From contig BQUP01000003.1 of assembly GCA_022835595.1 (NCBI GenBank), positions 192,629-256,628 on the forward strand: a DNA stretch of 64,000 nt. The letters are read 5' to 3'. The stretch's first letter is position 1. Every line of letters starts with the position of its first letter. A program made the position numbers and the translations under genes. The notes beneath the pieces are model-generated. The model was not told where the DNA came from. It was given only the letters and a program-made list of their open reading frames with translations, and did not search any database. This DNA comes from Cystobasidium ongulense. Lineage: Eukaryota; Basidiomycota; Cystobasidiomycetes; Cystobasidiales; Cystobasidiaceae. Below are positions 46,130 to 58,681 of this stretch, in pieces.

Positions 46130-48748
46130 CTAAGCCAATGCTTCTTCGACCTGCTTGCGGAATTCCCTCTGTTGCTGGATAAGCGAATGGAAGATCTTAT
46201 ACTTGACTTCAAGTAGCTTCCCTTCCTTCTCGTTACCTTCCTTTGGTAATACCGTACTACCAGGTCGGGACATCTTAGTCATAAGGCTCCACAGCTCATC
46301 CGACATCTCTTCACTTCGCTTGCCAGCAACATCCTGTGACGTGATATCACCTTTCTTGCTGTGCTCTTGATATGCTGCTGCTCCAAGCATAGCTGCGCCT
46401 AGGACTACAGATGCACTGTGTGAGAATGGAAGCTGTACAGGTATCTTGCAGATATCGGCCAAGAGCTGCATTAGAATTTTGTTCTTGACTAATCCTCCTG
46501 ACATGAACAGGTATTTGATCTCGTGTCCACGCTTGTTCATCTCCTCGATAATACTGAAAGTGTAATTTCAGCACTTTGCAAGAAGGGAAATTGTCAGTTC
46601 GGCGCCATGACTACTTACTGTCTCGTCTGCAAAGCAATCGCTTCACAGGTGGCCAGATAGCGTAAAGCGAGATCTTTGACACCTCGATCCAACTTCAAGC
46701 CAACAATGGCACCTCTCATGCTGTTATCCGCCAAAGGTGATCTGTTGCCTGTTCTCGTATACTCGTCAGTCTGGCTTTACTGCGATAGCAACTTGTGAAC
46801 TCACCGTGTAAATCAGGGTAAATGTGCAGGTCCTTTGTGAGATAAGTCAAGAAAGGAGCTTTTTGTTCTTTGACGAGTTCATCCAACAATTCGCCTAGAT
46901 ATACGAAATGGTTGACACCCTTGTCTTTTGAGATTGAAAGGAGCTTGTTCCATGCTGGATGGGTCTCCAGCATGAAATCCAGTAGCTGGCCAGTTGATGA
47001 TTGACCACCCTCGTTCATCCAGTCTGTTGAGCCAATTGTTAGCATGTGCTTAGCAGAACATTCTGACTTGATCCGGGGACTGCCAACTTACATCCAGCAA
47101 ATACTGCATTTAGATACGGTCCCCATACACCGGGCACGAATACTGCCTCAGGACTTTGGACAATGTGACAAGTACTAGTTCCAGCGATAGCTGCGAGACG
47201 ATGCCTCGATTCCTTCAAGTTGACCTCGTTAATACCTAGGTCAGGCATGGGAGCGGCAACAGTTCCAATCCATCCAGCATAAGCATCGATAGCCCCACTT
47301 CCTACTGCTGTACCCTCGTTCAACCCTAGTTCCTTAGCCGCTTGTGCTGATAATCCTTTGCCGACTGGCTGACCAGCAGTGAGTACCAAGCCCGTTTGTC
47401 CGGGAATACCACCGATTGATCTGAAACCGTCTTTTGCCTGTACAGAAGAATGACGTTGTACACACACCGGCGGGGATGCACAAGTAGATGTATCCGTTGA
47501 TGCAGTAGAAGGAGCGGGGGAGGAGGTTGAAGACGAGAGAGGATGTAAGTAATCTTGTAACTTTGCCAGCCTGTAACCAGTAGCGAATTGATTGATAAAC
47601 TCAACAATATCCATTAGACCAATAGTCTCGAATAATTCGGCATTCCAGCCTTTACTGTCCTCAATCCCAGGTGGGACGTAGGAGCATTTGCACGCCAGTG
47701 AACAATTTGATCTTGCTAGATCACTGGTTGCGCGATACGTTAAGAAGTCTGGCAAATCAAAGAACATGCTTTGCCTATATCATGCATTATCATTCAACAT
47801 CAGCAATGTACGCGTCTTCGCAGATCAGTGGGCTGCCAACCTACGAGAAGAGTTCCGCGGGCATGTGTCTTTTGAGCCAGAGGATTTTTGGAAGTTCCCT
47901 GCGCGTAAAGCAAGCCACCAAATGAATGTCAGATATGCATCGTAGGCTCAAGACGCCAAGTCTAGGTGTCACTCACATCTCCAAGCTCATTGTCTCTCCG
48001 ACATATTTCAAGACTGAAGATCCAGTAGCATTGATCTCCGCAGCTTCCTTTCTAGCTCTATGATCTGCCCATAGGACTATATCTCGCTTGTCCTTGCCAG
48101 TTCCCCATGCATCTGTAGTGACTGACATGGGTACACCTTCCTTGTCGGTGACTGCGAGCGAGCATGTGGCTGCGTTTCATTTGAAGGCGGAAGGAGAGCG
48201 GACCAGGTTCAGTACCTACTCTTCCTACACTTGACTATGCTTGTGATCAGTAGTCTCTTGCTCTCAACTCACCATCAAAGCCAATACCCTTCACATCGTC
48301 CTTGGACACTTTGGCGTCGCTGAGTACATCATTACAAGCTTTTGCTATCGAGTTCCAGACTGAGTGACAAGGAAGTAAGCATCAGCAGAGTGCTGAGGCG
48401 TATCTGTTGTACCAAGATAGAGCATGGTCCAACTCACTCTCCGTAGTTGACTGCTCAAAGATATCAGAATCTCGCTCGTCGCGGTACGTTGTGGTTGCGT
48501 AGGTCGATTCAGCCAGGATCTCGCCAGATGTGCTGACCAGAGCAGCTCTAGCAGATCCAGTGCCGCTGTTTGTTGGTTATAGAATGCAGGTTATACATCA
48601 GCCTCATTTGGTTGACAGATACTCGGAAAGCCGCCATCTCCAAAAAGTTGAGATGGAATGAAGTCATAGGCGCGATGGAACGACCGCAGACGAAAGAACG
48701 CAAAGCTACTCACACGTCCACGCCAATGAAGTATGTCTTGTCGCTCAT
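46130..48748 (-). CDS. FGGY carbohydrate kinase (D-ribulokinase type)
   Basis: ATP-dependent sugar kinase of the FGGY/YDR109C group, proposed to phosphorylate D-ribulose as a metabolite-repair step. Multi-exon. [20 protein letters not shown] at the N-terminus (the sugar/ATP-binding GxGxGS-type start, split by the first intron), [51 protein letters not shown], the catalytic-region [13 protein letters not shown], the FGGY core [11 protein letters not shown] and [25 protein letters not shown], and the C-terminal [19 protein letters not shown] Ser/Thr/Pro-rich insertion ([20 protein letters not shown]) interrupts the N-terminal lobe and looks like a surface loop. Membership is strong; sugar specificity is inferred. 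Confidence 0.93.
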
Positions 48749-49419
48749 GATGCTGAAATAGTATCTAGGGTTTGTTGATAAAAGGCAGAGTCTCTGCCAT
48801 TTGCAATTGACAGGCTATCAACGCTGTAATAATGTCAATAACTTGCCGACAGCCGAGTGTCCGCAAACTGACCGGGTTATTGTGCGGCAATACAACAGGG
48901 CCAGACAACTTCTCAGAAGAAACACTTCAACGTCTGCCCAGATGAAGCGAGTTGCATTACTAGCACAAAGCTTCTACCCTTGATCCAACAATCAAAGCGC
49001 GACAGAGTCGAGATCTCCAGACGAGTTCGACTTGTTATGTACAACGACGGTTCTTTCAATGTCGAAAACAGACCCTTTTACTAAACAGCACCCTTTTACT
49101 CACGAAGTGCGCAATAGATCAATCGCCCCAAACTACACGACTACTAATGACCAAGAAGAAAAGCAGAAGAAAAGGGTATAAAGGTAGTTGCGGACAATGA
49201 GAGATAAGATAAAAGACTGAATAGGGAATAGTATCCATCTTTTACTAAAAAAGGACTTTTGGGAGCTTGTTGAAAAGCAATGGTGAAGAATACAGAAGCA
49301 GATACTTGTCATTGACGATACCCTCCTCGGACTGTCTGAGTAGCACGTCTGGGGGAAGTATTTTGCAGTAAGAATATTTCTCTTGAACGCCCGCCGGGAA
49401 GGAAGGGGGACGGTTCCGC
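48749..49419. other. Intergenic, FGGY promoter and bHLH 3' region
   Basis: About 670 bp. AT-rich toward the bHLH 3' end. No coding sequence recognised. Confidence 0.45.
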
Positions 49420-52400
49420 TCAATAAGTCGAGTTCATGGGGCTCATCATGGGGGTACCCTGAGCAGAACCCGGTGGAATAGTGGAGCCTCTGATTTGTTG
49501 CGGTTGTTGCTGATACGGCGAGCCCACCCATGCCTCGTGGTGTTGCTGTTGCTGCTGCATCACACCATGAACAGGCTGGGGTGATTGAGAGTGACCACCA
49601 CTCAGTACGCTCTGATTCGAATGATGTGATCTCATAGAACCAGGTCGGGCTTGATGTTGAAGGGCGTAAGAAGGCTGCTGTTGCACATCATTCGATAACG
49701 ATGAAGGCTGATGCGCGAATATCTGTACATTCTGATGTTGTCCTAGAGGAGAGCCATGATTAGATCCTCCTCCCATAGAAGCTTGCTGTTGTTGTTGTAA
49801 TAACTGATGAGGATGATGCTGTAATGCGGGCGGGGCAGAACCAGCATGTTCAAAGTGTCCACTAGCTGCGCCCCCACCATTAGAATTCAACGATGCATTC
49901 CTCGAATGCTGTTGATGGAACTGTCTCGGAGTGGGTTGAGCAAATTGAAATTGTTGGTTGTGACCTGCTTCATTCGGACTGAAGAAAGATTGAGAAGCCA
50001 TATGAGGAGGTGCAGATATTGGATAAACTTGAGGTTGTATAGGTGAATGATGTACTGATAATGAAGCTGGATGTGGGGTATGGGTACCACTACCAGTACC
50101 AACAGCAGCGGGCATAGAATGCGAATGATGTATAAGGGGAGGCATGGAATGGACGCTGACAGGCGAAGGAGAAGGGTTTGCAGAAGTACCATGATAGTTG
50201 GATACTGGAGCTTGTTGGTGTTGGTGTTGGTGTTGCGGATGTTGTGGATGTGGATAAAGCTGGTTGTTCTCCTGCTGCTGCTGGAAATGTACGACATGAG
50301 GGACTCCAGCTCCCGAAGGACCGAGATCATTCATCCCTTCCATCCCGAGCATACTACTCGTTCCATGTCCAGGTCCAACAGCACCAATAGCAGAACTACC
50401 ACCACCACCACCTGATCTGACCAGCGCCAATTCATCCTGAAAAGCCTGATTTAACCTCTGTAATTCGATAACAGAATTACTTAATTCGGAATTCTCAAAT
50501 TGAAGTTTATTGATATATTCAACAGCTTTAGCTAGTACTTCCCATTTGCTTGACTTGATTCCTCTTCCACCTACATCAGCAGGAGGTGGAGGTGGAGGCG
50601 CAGCTATCGCGATAGGATTACCATCTGCATCAAACCCTTCTACTAACGTAGAAGAAGCAGACATGGCAGGAATACAATCTCTTAATTCATCAAACAATTC
50701 CTTCATTTCTTTCCTTCTTTTCCTTTCTGCAATCTTATGTGAGACTTTCAAGGCTGGTGATCTTGCATACGGTTGATTGCTGCCCGACGATGATCCTCCG
50801 CCTTGCTGTTCCTGTAGCTCTTGCTGTTGTATCTGAAGTAAGGCATTATGATGTAGAGTGGCTTCTTTCATACTCGACGAGGGCCCGTTACACGTTGTAC
50901 CCATTCCACCAGGTCCAGCAGGAGCACGAGCTGGCATTCCCGCAGGTCCCTCTATCGCGTTACCATTTCCTCCTACTCCGCCATTATGCTCTGAAAGCAC
51001 GGGAATACCATCTGAAGTGTAGGAGGGTCTGTTGACAGCAGGACCAAACACCGTACTTGCTTTAGATCTTAGATCGACTGACGGGGCGCCATGAGCCGGC
51101 AGACGAGTCTGAACGGACGCAGGGCCGTACGAAGGAACATGCTGATTTGATGTCGAGGAAGGAGGAGGTGGATAGCTCCTGGTCGCATATGGGGATGTAG
51201 AAATTTGATTGTCATAGTATGCCGTCTCCAAGGATGGGGATACCCTTGCATCTTCTAAATGAAGCGGAGGTGGTCGATGTGCTATTGGGAAAGCATACCC
51301 GGTTCTAGCATCAGCTTCCATGACCTCTTCAGATGGGTGAGGACCGGTAGCGTAACGTGGTGTCTCTTTATTGTGTTTCGCTTCTTCAGGTGATCCGCGC
51401 AATGACAGATTCGGATTCGTCACGTTATTTGCAGCAGCATCATTTGAAGACTCATTCGAACTCCTCCTCTCGGAAGAAGAAGCAGATTGACTTGCGCCGT
51501 TCGCCGATCCAAATACCATACTAACAGGTGTAGGCAGTGATTCACTCGTTCCATTACCTAAATTAGCAGCTTTTATAAAAGGTTGACTTGCTCTTCTTTT
51601 AGCTGCATTTATTGCTTGCATATCTATTGCATTTATAGCTTCTCCAGCTAAATGTTGAGGATGCCCGCGAGGCGTCGTAGAATTGTTGCGCATCAATTCG
51701 ACTGCAGCAGCAGACCCGGAGAAATAGTCACCACCTGCTCCTGTAGGACCTCGATCATTGTGCAATGAATCAGATTCAGACAAGGGTTCCAACTTTCTTT
51801 TAATGCCTAGTAATGAAGGAGTTCCACTTAGTCCAACGTTTACATTTGCGTTCGATTCGGAAGAGGGTGATATAGATCCCAGACTGCCGCCATGCTGTTG
51901 CGGAAATAAGGTTTTTGTGGATTTTTTAAAGAAAGGTAGTGCTTCTTGTTGTGTTGGTGGCTGTGGTGGAGCTCCCGCAGAACCGAGACGAGGTGGGTTT
52001 CCCTCGTTCCTCAACACATGGGCCGACTCGTGTGAAGAAGATGGAGGATAGCCAGTATTACCGAAGTGCGGTTTGAGTGATGTATTGGGCGATAGTGAGC
52101 GACCTATGGAAGTATAGGGAGATGTTCCGCTTGGACCGGCTAATAATGACAATCCAGCAGAAGAGGACGAGTTGTGTGCGTGTAATAGAGGATCGGTCAA
52201 GCTTCCTCTGCGGATAGGTGCGATCTATGATGGCACCACGGATGGGAGAGAGTGAGAGATAGTCAGCTTACAGTCTAGGACGGTAATGCGCGCCAACCGC
52301 GAAACCGTGCTTCCTGGGGTGGTAGCACGTGCAGCGAGTGATCGACAGGGCAGCATGAATTTAAGTGGAATAACTTACCATTCCAGCATCATGTGAGAAC

Positions 52401-52996
52401 GGCGGCAGGCTATGGTCGATAGAAGGTAATCTGACTTGAGGCAGTGAAGTCTCGTTGTTGGTGGCAGTAGTGGTAGTCATCGACGACATCTTTGCATGGG
52501 CTGATGGAGAGTTTGCCGTCCTCAACGCTGCAAACGAGTGCCTTTTCTGTGAATAGTAAGGGTGGCCTGGAGGAGGAGGGTAATGACCATGTTGAGGCGA
52601 TGGTTGAGGAGAGTATGGACCGTATGGATGGTAGTGATTGGATCGTGCATATGAGTGTCGAGAGGGATGTTTGATGATGCCGTCGTAGTTGTACGGCCGT
52701 GGGGCGTCAGGATGAGCAGCAGCAGCAGCAGCGACGCCATCGCGAGAGGCATGTCCGTTTGCGAGTCGTGTTCCATGTGTTGGTATGGGCGGTGGCAGTA
52801 TAGGATTGAAATGGGCGTTATGGTCGCGCGATCCACGACGCGAAAAGGTAGGTGAAGACGGGCCGGACGACGAGGCGGTGGTTGTTGACGAGAGGGTGAG
52901 TTGAGAGGCGCGTCGGGGGTGCCAGTAGAGGTGTTCGTCGAGGTCGTCGACGCCATCCCCGACGACGTCGTCGTCGTCGTCCGGGTGGGACGGCAT
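49420..52996 (-). CDS. Large bHLH transcription factor
   Basis: Exons 52379-52996 and 49420-52224 (junction DAGM-IAPIRRGSL) give 1140 aa. The basic region and helix 1 (SHKIAERKRRKEMKELFDEL) lie near residue 700. The H-x-x-x-E-R-x-R-R spacing is the class that binds CACGTG E-boxes. Helix 2 (SKWEVLAKAVEYINKLQFEN) follows a loop lengthened by an insert with a Pro run, and a leucine-containing helix (LSNSVIELQRLNQAFQDELA) extends it. The rest is low-complexity: Ser-rich N-terminus with acidic DDDDDVVGDGVDDLDE, and a His/Gln/Pro-rich C-terminal third. Fungal relatives with this core regulate development or mating, but no specific orthologue can be assigned. Only one intron despite 3.4 kb of coding sequence. 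Confidence 0.9.
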
Positions 52997-53884
52997 GGGA
53001 GAGTTGGGCGAGATGTGGATGCAGCAAGGGAAGGGAAGAGAAGAGCAGAGAGAACGAGAGCGAAGAATAGGAAAGCGGTGTTGAAGAGGGTGGTGATGAT
53101 GGTCACAGTGTCAGTGCGGGTCCGCTCGCTGTCACTCTCACTCGACTCACGCCTGCAGCCTGCCTTGCCTGCTTGCTGCTCCCACCACTCTACGATACAG
53201 CGTATGCTGATGGATGGATGGTTTCGACCTTTCCTCCAAGCACTCCACTGCCGTACTATCCCCCACTACGCCGTCGCCATGCAGTAGGACCAAATGCAGC
53301 TTATTGCAATAGTATCGAGTTAATATTCTCTCTTGCTCGCCTGCTCGCCTGCTCGCTTCCACGGGCCTGGCTCTTCTTCCCGTGTTAATGATGGTCCAGC
53401 TCTTTTCTAATTATCTCGCCGGGACGAGCGATGGTGATGACAGTCAGTTTAGCGAGTATCACACGGTAGATGTACTGTAGCAACGTCGAGCATCTACTTA
53501 GATACATCCACCCATCCACCATGCCTGTTTATATCCGATAATACCTCGCATTCCTCTCCATACTTGTCGTCGCTGTCTTCCTTCTTTCCCCCATCCCAAA
53601 GCCGGACAGATTATTGATTTGCTGCCACGCCGCGATCGACATATCGTGTCAGCAGCTCTGGACGCGTGCGAGAGTCTGCCAGAACTCAATCTCAAATTTA
53701 GTGATTGTCGAGCAGAAATTTCTGCACATTCACATTATTCATCAGTCTGCTCCGTTCATCCCATCTCAACAAGCGCACTTCAATTACAGGTACACCACCA
53801 CAAGCAGAAACTTGGAAGAAAGTCATCTAAGCTATAACAACAAATTCCTAACACCACGTAAAAGCTGACAGAAAGAGAACAGAC
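52997..53884. promoter_or_regulatory. bHLH upstream region and MRT4 3' region
   Basis: About 890 bp. A long open frame continues on the minus strand a little upstream of the chosen bHLH start but in another frame, without similarity. Likely contains a long leader for a regulated transcription-factor gene; nothing specific seen. Confidence 0.4.
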
Positions 53885-55210
53885 CTACTCCTTAATCATC
53901 TTGCCCTCTTTCAAGTCCAGGCATTTGAAGGGTTCAATTTGGAACTATGGGGAGGAATATTGGACCGGCATCAGTCCATACTCTACTTTGCTTGCAAAAC
54001 AAGGCAAGTGACAAGCAACTCACAGTCGCCATTGGTTTACCAAACAATTTCAACAAATGAGCTTGGTCAACTTTCAACTTTTCATCCTTTTTGCAGACTA
54101 CATATTCTCCATTCTTCAAAGTAGGTACTCCTTTAACTAATGATGTTGGCATTCCTAATTTTCGGAATTGGGGCTCCATTGAATGTGGTGCTACGTCTTC
54201 GTTTATCATTATTGGGCCTGGGTTCGAGAAGGAGAGTGTATAGAATACAGATAAAAGATAAATAGACTAGTCAGATTTCATGCAAGCCGGTAGAAATGAA
54301 TCGCAACATGGAAAGAGGTTCAGGCTTACCCTCTGGAACGACGAATCCTTCAAGTGCAACATTTCCAGCTCTAGCAAAATCAGGTTTCTTATAACTTTCA
54401 AACCATTCTTCAACAGTAGTTTGATCTTCATCTGTGAATAACAAACCAACATCTCCTTCTAATGCTGCTGCAATTTTACTGGCATTTGGTAAATGCTCTG
54501 ATTCGGGTGTGCTTCCTAGTGCTTTGCGAATGACAGAGTTTCGACCTAGGAGGATCCTATTTGACGTGGACGTTGAGACAATACAATCAGCATACTTGTA
54601 ATGCTCTAATTTGCAATCTAGATTGAGCCAACGCACTTGGATCCCTTCCAGTAATCACGAGCTTCTTGCATATGCTTGTTTCGCATGTTATCGACTCGGA
54701 AGACCCAAACATACTTGAAAGTGTCGCAGTATTCATGGACCTTTTATTTTGGGTAGTAAGGTGTAGATGCGTGGTAGTTTGAGTGTATTCCAAGCATGAC
54801 GATGCCAGGTATAGCGTGAGTACGTTTACAGCAGTAATTGTGGCGATTGTATGAGGGTGCGGTAGAAGGTGGACGGGTCAGCATGCGAACACCAAAGACT
54901 GTGACAGTCAGACTAGAACACTCCAGAGAGACTGTCAGTCTGCCTGGTGATATTCAGGACCGATACTGACCTTTTCAATAATACCAGCTTTCTGTTCACG
55001 AGTTGCTTTTTTGGTCGTCTGTGTCAGAGTGACGACTTGAGCTCGTCCTGTGAGTCATCGAGGATAGTCCAAGAGTTCAGGTTGAGAGGTGGATGTATGA
55101 TGCAGTACGAGGTTGCGTGGTGTTCAGGTGCAGTTGTAGGTAGATAAACGCAAGATCAGCATACAAGAATTCGACAGCCAGCCAGGCATTCACTCACTTG
55201 ATCTGGGCAT
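53885..55210 (-). CDS. MRT4: MRT4, pre-60S assembly factor (P0 paralogue)
   Basis: Nucleolar protein that occupies the P0 site on pre-60S particles before stalk assembly; uL10 fold. Six exons. MPRSRRAQVVTLTQTTKKAT opens the protein (ATG at 55208-55210, first exon only 13 nt), then REQKAGIIEK, VHEYCDTFKYVWVFRVDNMR, KILLGRNSVIRKALGS, DVGLLFTDEDQTTVEEWFES, ARAGNVALEGFVVPEGPIMI, then SMEPQFRKLGMPTSLVKGVP and EKLKVDQAHLLKLFGKPMAT. The last exon ends in CLDLKEGKMIKE. Motif order and length are normal. Starts 270 bp from the divergent DOHH gene. Confidence 0.95.
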
Positions 55211-55480
55211 TTCGAAGGAGTGGGAGGGCTAAAGGTGTAGAGTGTAGTTGTGATATGCACTATCCAATTCAATTCAAATGGCCAATAAGTATGCGAATGC
55301 AGAGCAAGAGCTGGACAATTTCTTCGAAAGTGTGGATGATCGAGATCACTTCGAGGCAAGTTTTTTCTCTTTCTTTCAAAGTGGTTTCAAAAGAGCAAAG
55401 TGACAGCTTTCCAATTCTCGCTGCTCGCATTCTGTTTGATTGGATCATCCTACAGTCATAGCCTGATAGAATCACTCACC

Positions 55481-56835
55481 ATGCCGTCTCTGGCCGCGCT
55501 TTCCGCGTCCGAGGAGGAGTATCAGACCCTCGAATCGACACTCCTCAATACTCCAGGCGACGTCGCACTCGCAAAAAGGTTCAGAGCGCTGTTCACGCTG
55601 AGAAACTTGAAGAGTCAGCGTGCTATCGATATTATCGGAAGAGGTGTGCAGTTACTTCTTGGCCTTGCAGCTTGGATGCCGTGGCTGATTGGTATGCAAA
55701 TGCCTTCTGAACACGCATGATCCCCGATACACGCCACCATTCTGTACATCCCAACACCCAATACACAAATACTACTATATACCCGCAGGCTTCCAAGACT
55801 CTTCTGCTCTCCTTGGCCATGAGCTCGCCTACTGCCTCGGACAGATCGACGATGCGTACGCTTTGCCAGTCCTAGAGTCTGTTCTGAGAGACGAAAACCA
55901 GCATCCTATGGTCAGACACGAGGTGGGTTGGCCTGCTACCTTTAACAGAAACCAAATTGCTGCGACTTGAGCTGATTACCTCTCCTTTGCGTGCGCCCGG
56001 TATTAGGCGGCTGAAGCAATGGGAGCTATCTCGCACCCTTCATCCATTCCCATCCTAGAAGAATACCTCAACAAGCCAGGCGAGAATATTAGTGTCATCG
56101 AGACATGCGAGATTGCTCTCGACAAAATCAAGCATGACCAAGTATCTTCCTCTTCCTCCACTTCCTCCTCGGCCGGCGCTTCAACTTCCCGCAGTCCATA
56201 CGATTCCATCGACCCTGCGCCAGCAATGACTCTCCCCTCGAAAATGAAGCCCAGCTCAATGCACGATACCTCATCTGCCTCACATCCTTCAACCGATATT
56301 CCCATCCCCGAACTCCAATCAATATTAATGGACCAGTCCAAATCACTCTTTGAGCGTTATAGAGCTATGTTTGCATTACGCAATATAGGACCAGAAAATA
56401 AAGAAGCAGTACTTGCATTAGCATCAGGTTTTCAAGATACAAGTGCTTTATTCAGACATGAAATAGCTTATATTTTCGGTCAATTAAGTTCGGAACATTC
56501 AGTACCTAGCCTGATTGAAGTACTCAAGGATGAAGAAGAAAATGAAATGGTCAGACATGAAGCTGCGGAAGCTTTGGGTTCGATAGCTACGGAAGATGTT
56601 CTGGATACACTGAGAGAATTCGCTACCAAGGGACCTAGAGTCGTTAGGGAATCGTGCGAGGTCGCCCTAGATATGTTCGAGGTGAGCGTTCCATGCCAGT
56701 CCAATTGCTTGATATCGTTCAAAAGCTGATACATTTCACAATGTCTTCCAGTATGAGAACTCAGGCCAGCTCAACTATGCTGAAACTATCAAAGGCGAAT
56801 CTGCTACTGGTGTAGCTGTCATTGCGTCTGCTTGA
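55481..56835 (+). CDS. LIA1: Deoxyhypusine hydroxylase (DOHH)
   Basis: Di-iron HEAT-repeat enzyme that hydroxylates deoxyhypusine to hypusine on eIF5A, the last step of its activation. Two symmetric HEAT halves each carry two His-Glu iron-ligand pairs, and all four are visible: [36 protein letters not shown] and [13 protein letters not shown]-terminus [21 protein letters not shown]-terminus [18 protein letters not shown] Ser/Thr-rich insertion of roughly 50 residues ([20 protein letters not shown]) separates the halves, longer than in the human enzyme. Introns keep the first His-Glu pairs in frame. Divergent from MRT4: two translation-related genes on one promoter region. Confidence 0.95.
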
Positions 56836-57279
56836 TCCGACTTTGCATCGTCAGGCTAAGCTTACATGTCTTATCATGCATTTCTGAGACATCGGTGTTG
56901 TACTGTATGACCTCATAGAAGTACTGCTCGTTGCAATATAATCGATATGACCTTCTGTACGAGACATGTATATACTTGCCAGTTGTGCCACGGGAAGAAA
57001 CATATAATTTGGCCAAAACTCGGCCGAAGAGAGCAATACACTGATATGCTCTTCTGCTCGCTTTGTACCCATGATCTAGATTGGGAGTGAGCAGCCTCCG
57101 GTTCTCGAAGATGAGCGCATATTAGAAGCGGAGCTCCGCTTCTAAACGTTGATCGAAAAGATCTGCCGCCAAGTCGGACCGCCGTTTGTTCCTTGTCTTC
57201 ACGCTTGCTACCGACACCAGAGCGAACAAGGAACAATTCTACTCCTTCAAGGCGTTACTGACTAGGTCGCTTAACCAAC
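56836..57279. other. Short intergenic
   Basis: About 440 bp between DOHH and the SnoaL-like gene, holding a 3' UTR and a promoter. A GAAGCGGAGCTCCGCTTC palindrome lies at about 57126-57143. No coding sequence. Confidence 0.45.
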
Positions 57280-58317
57280 ATGCCTATCCCACTTGGTGCC
57301 GAGGTAGATCTCCTTGGGCGCTCTAGAAGAGTGAATAGGGGATATACTGATTTTCCGCTATGCACATTCTCAAAAATACGATTGTTACGCCAACCAACAG
57401 CCCGCACTTCCACCTCTATCGTTGTCAACATCATTAAATGGAACGAATGAAGACGCATTAGAAAGATGGAAATGTCGTGAATTAATGGAAGGTTTCCCAG
57501 CTCATAGAGATGCTTGCGAATGGACTAAAATGAGAGCTCTGTTCGCTAAAGAAAACGCTTTTGTTTTCACTACTTGGTCTGGTGGTGTACCTATCGATGA
57601 GTTCATAAAGGTAAGATGCATGATTGCTATCGTCAATTGGACTGCGTGTCATTAAACTTCCGTAATTCACTAGATCTCGGAAATCGGCTATGGGAAAGGC
57701 GTAAAGATCGCTCACAGAGTCAACGGAGGAACCGTAGATATCGCTGTATCAGGTCCATATGCTGGAAAGCGAGCGCTAGGAAAGTTGAAAGCGTAAGCTA
57801 CATCCCATGCTTCCATTTGACAATTTCACAAGTGATACTAAATTGTTTTCCTTTTGTCGAAACCCTCAGCACAATCACGCAACGCTTCATAATGGATAGC
57901 ACAATAGAAGGCGAGAAATGCGAAGTTGATATAGAAGCAGACTGTAGATTATGTTTCTTTATGGAAAAACATGACGGCGAGTGGAAGAATCATTTCTTCA
58001 AAGGTTTCTACGAAAAGGATAAAGCTATACCTGTTGATCCTAGAAAAATACCCAAATTCGATGATGCAAAACTGCAATCTTTCCCAGCTGGATATCGTGA
58101 GTGTTGCCTCCGGACCTATCACCATTTCTCTACATGCCTGATTGACGACCTCTCCCTATTTACAGGCTACCTGGCATATGGCCAGTCTGTCGCATACAAG
58201 ATCAAGATGGATCTTCCTCAGAACGAAGGAGAAGAGCATGATGCATTCTACGAAGCTTTCATCTCTTGGCTCGAAGGAACTGATATTGAGAAAATGAAAG
58301 TGCTTCTTGGCGTATGA
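57280..58317 (+). CDS. SnoaL-like (NTF2-fold) protein
   Basis: Small cystatin-like-fold protein of a fungal SnoaL_4-type group; role unknown. Exons 57280-57303, 57401-57610, 57674-57792, 57870-58096 and 58166-58317. MPIPLGAE joins PALPPLSLSTSLNGTNEDAL. Conserved: RELMEGFPAHRDACEWTKMR, FVFTTWSGGVPIDEFIK, ISEIGYGKGVKIAHRVNGGT, KATITQRFIMDSTIEGEKCE, DCRLCFFMEKHDGEWKNHFF, KAIPVDPRKIPKFDD, PAGYRYLAYGQSVAYKIKMD. The His and Asp in the AHRD and HRVNG segments sit where family members place pocket residues. It is single-domain, unlike the monooxygenase at 11-13 kb, which carries a related fold as an N-terminal region. Confidence 0.83.
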
Positions 58318-58681
58318 TACAGTGAAAAGACCTTTTAAGTCAAACCTTCCGGTTGTATCGCATCAGTTCCAGTAGGATAGCATAGTCAGTGATCACAAGC
58401 GGAAACTATCCTTCCTGACGGAGAATGAGGTCAAATAGCTGTTGTCATTGCTATACAATAAATTTACTCTAGCAAGCACGTAAAAACTGACATGTATGCA
58501 GAGTACTGACTGAGAGTACGGGTACAGGATGAATAATAACGTGTCATTGGGACTAAGTACTTCTACTGCTTATGGAAACAAATTAAAATAGTCATGCTTT
58601 AAGCTTTACTTTACTTGGTCTACGAGTGCGTTCGAAACGAGCAGTGCAAGACTGATCGAGCTGTCTTCGGATTCTATGCGA
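58318..58681. other. Intergenic between convergent 3' ends
   Basis: About 365 bp, AT-rich; 3' regions of the SnoaL-like gene and the KCH gene. Nothing else seen. Confidence 0.45.
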
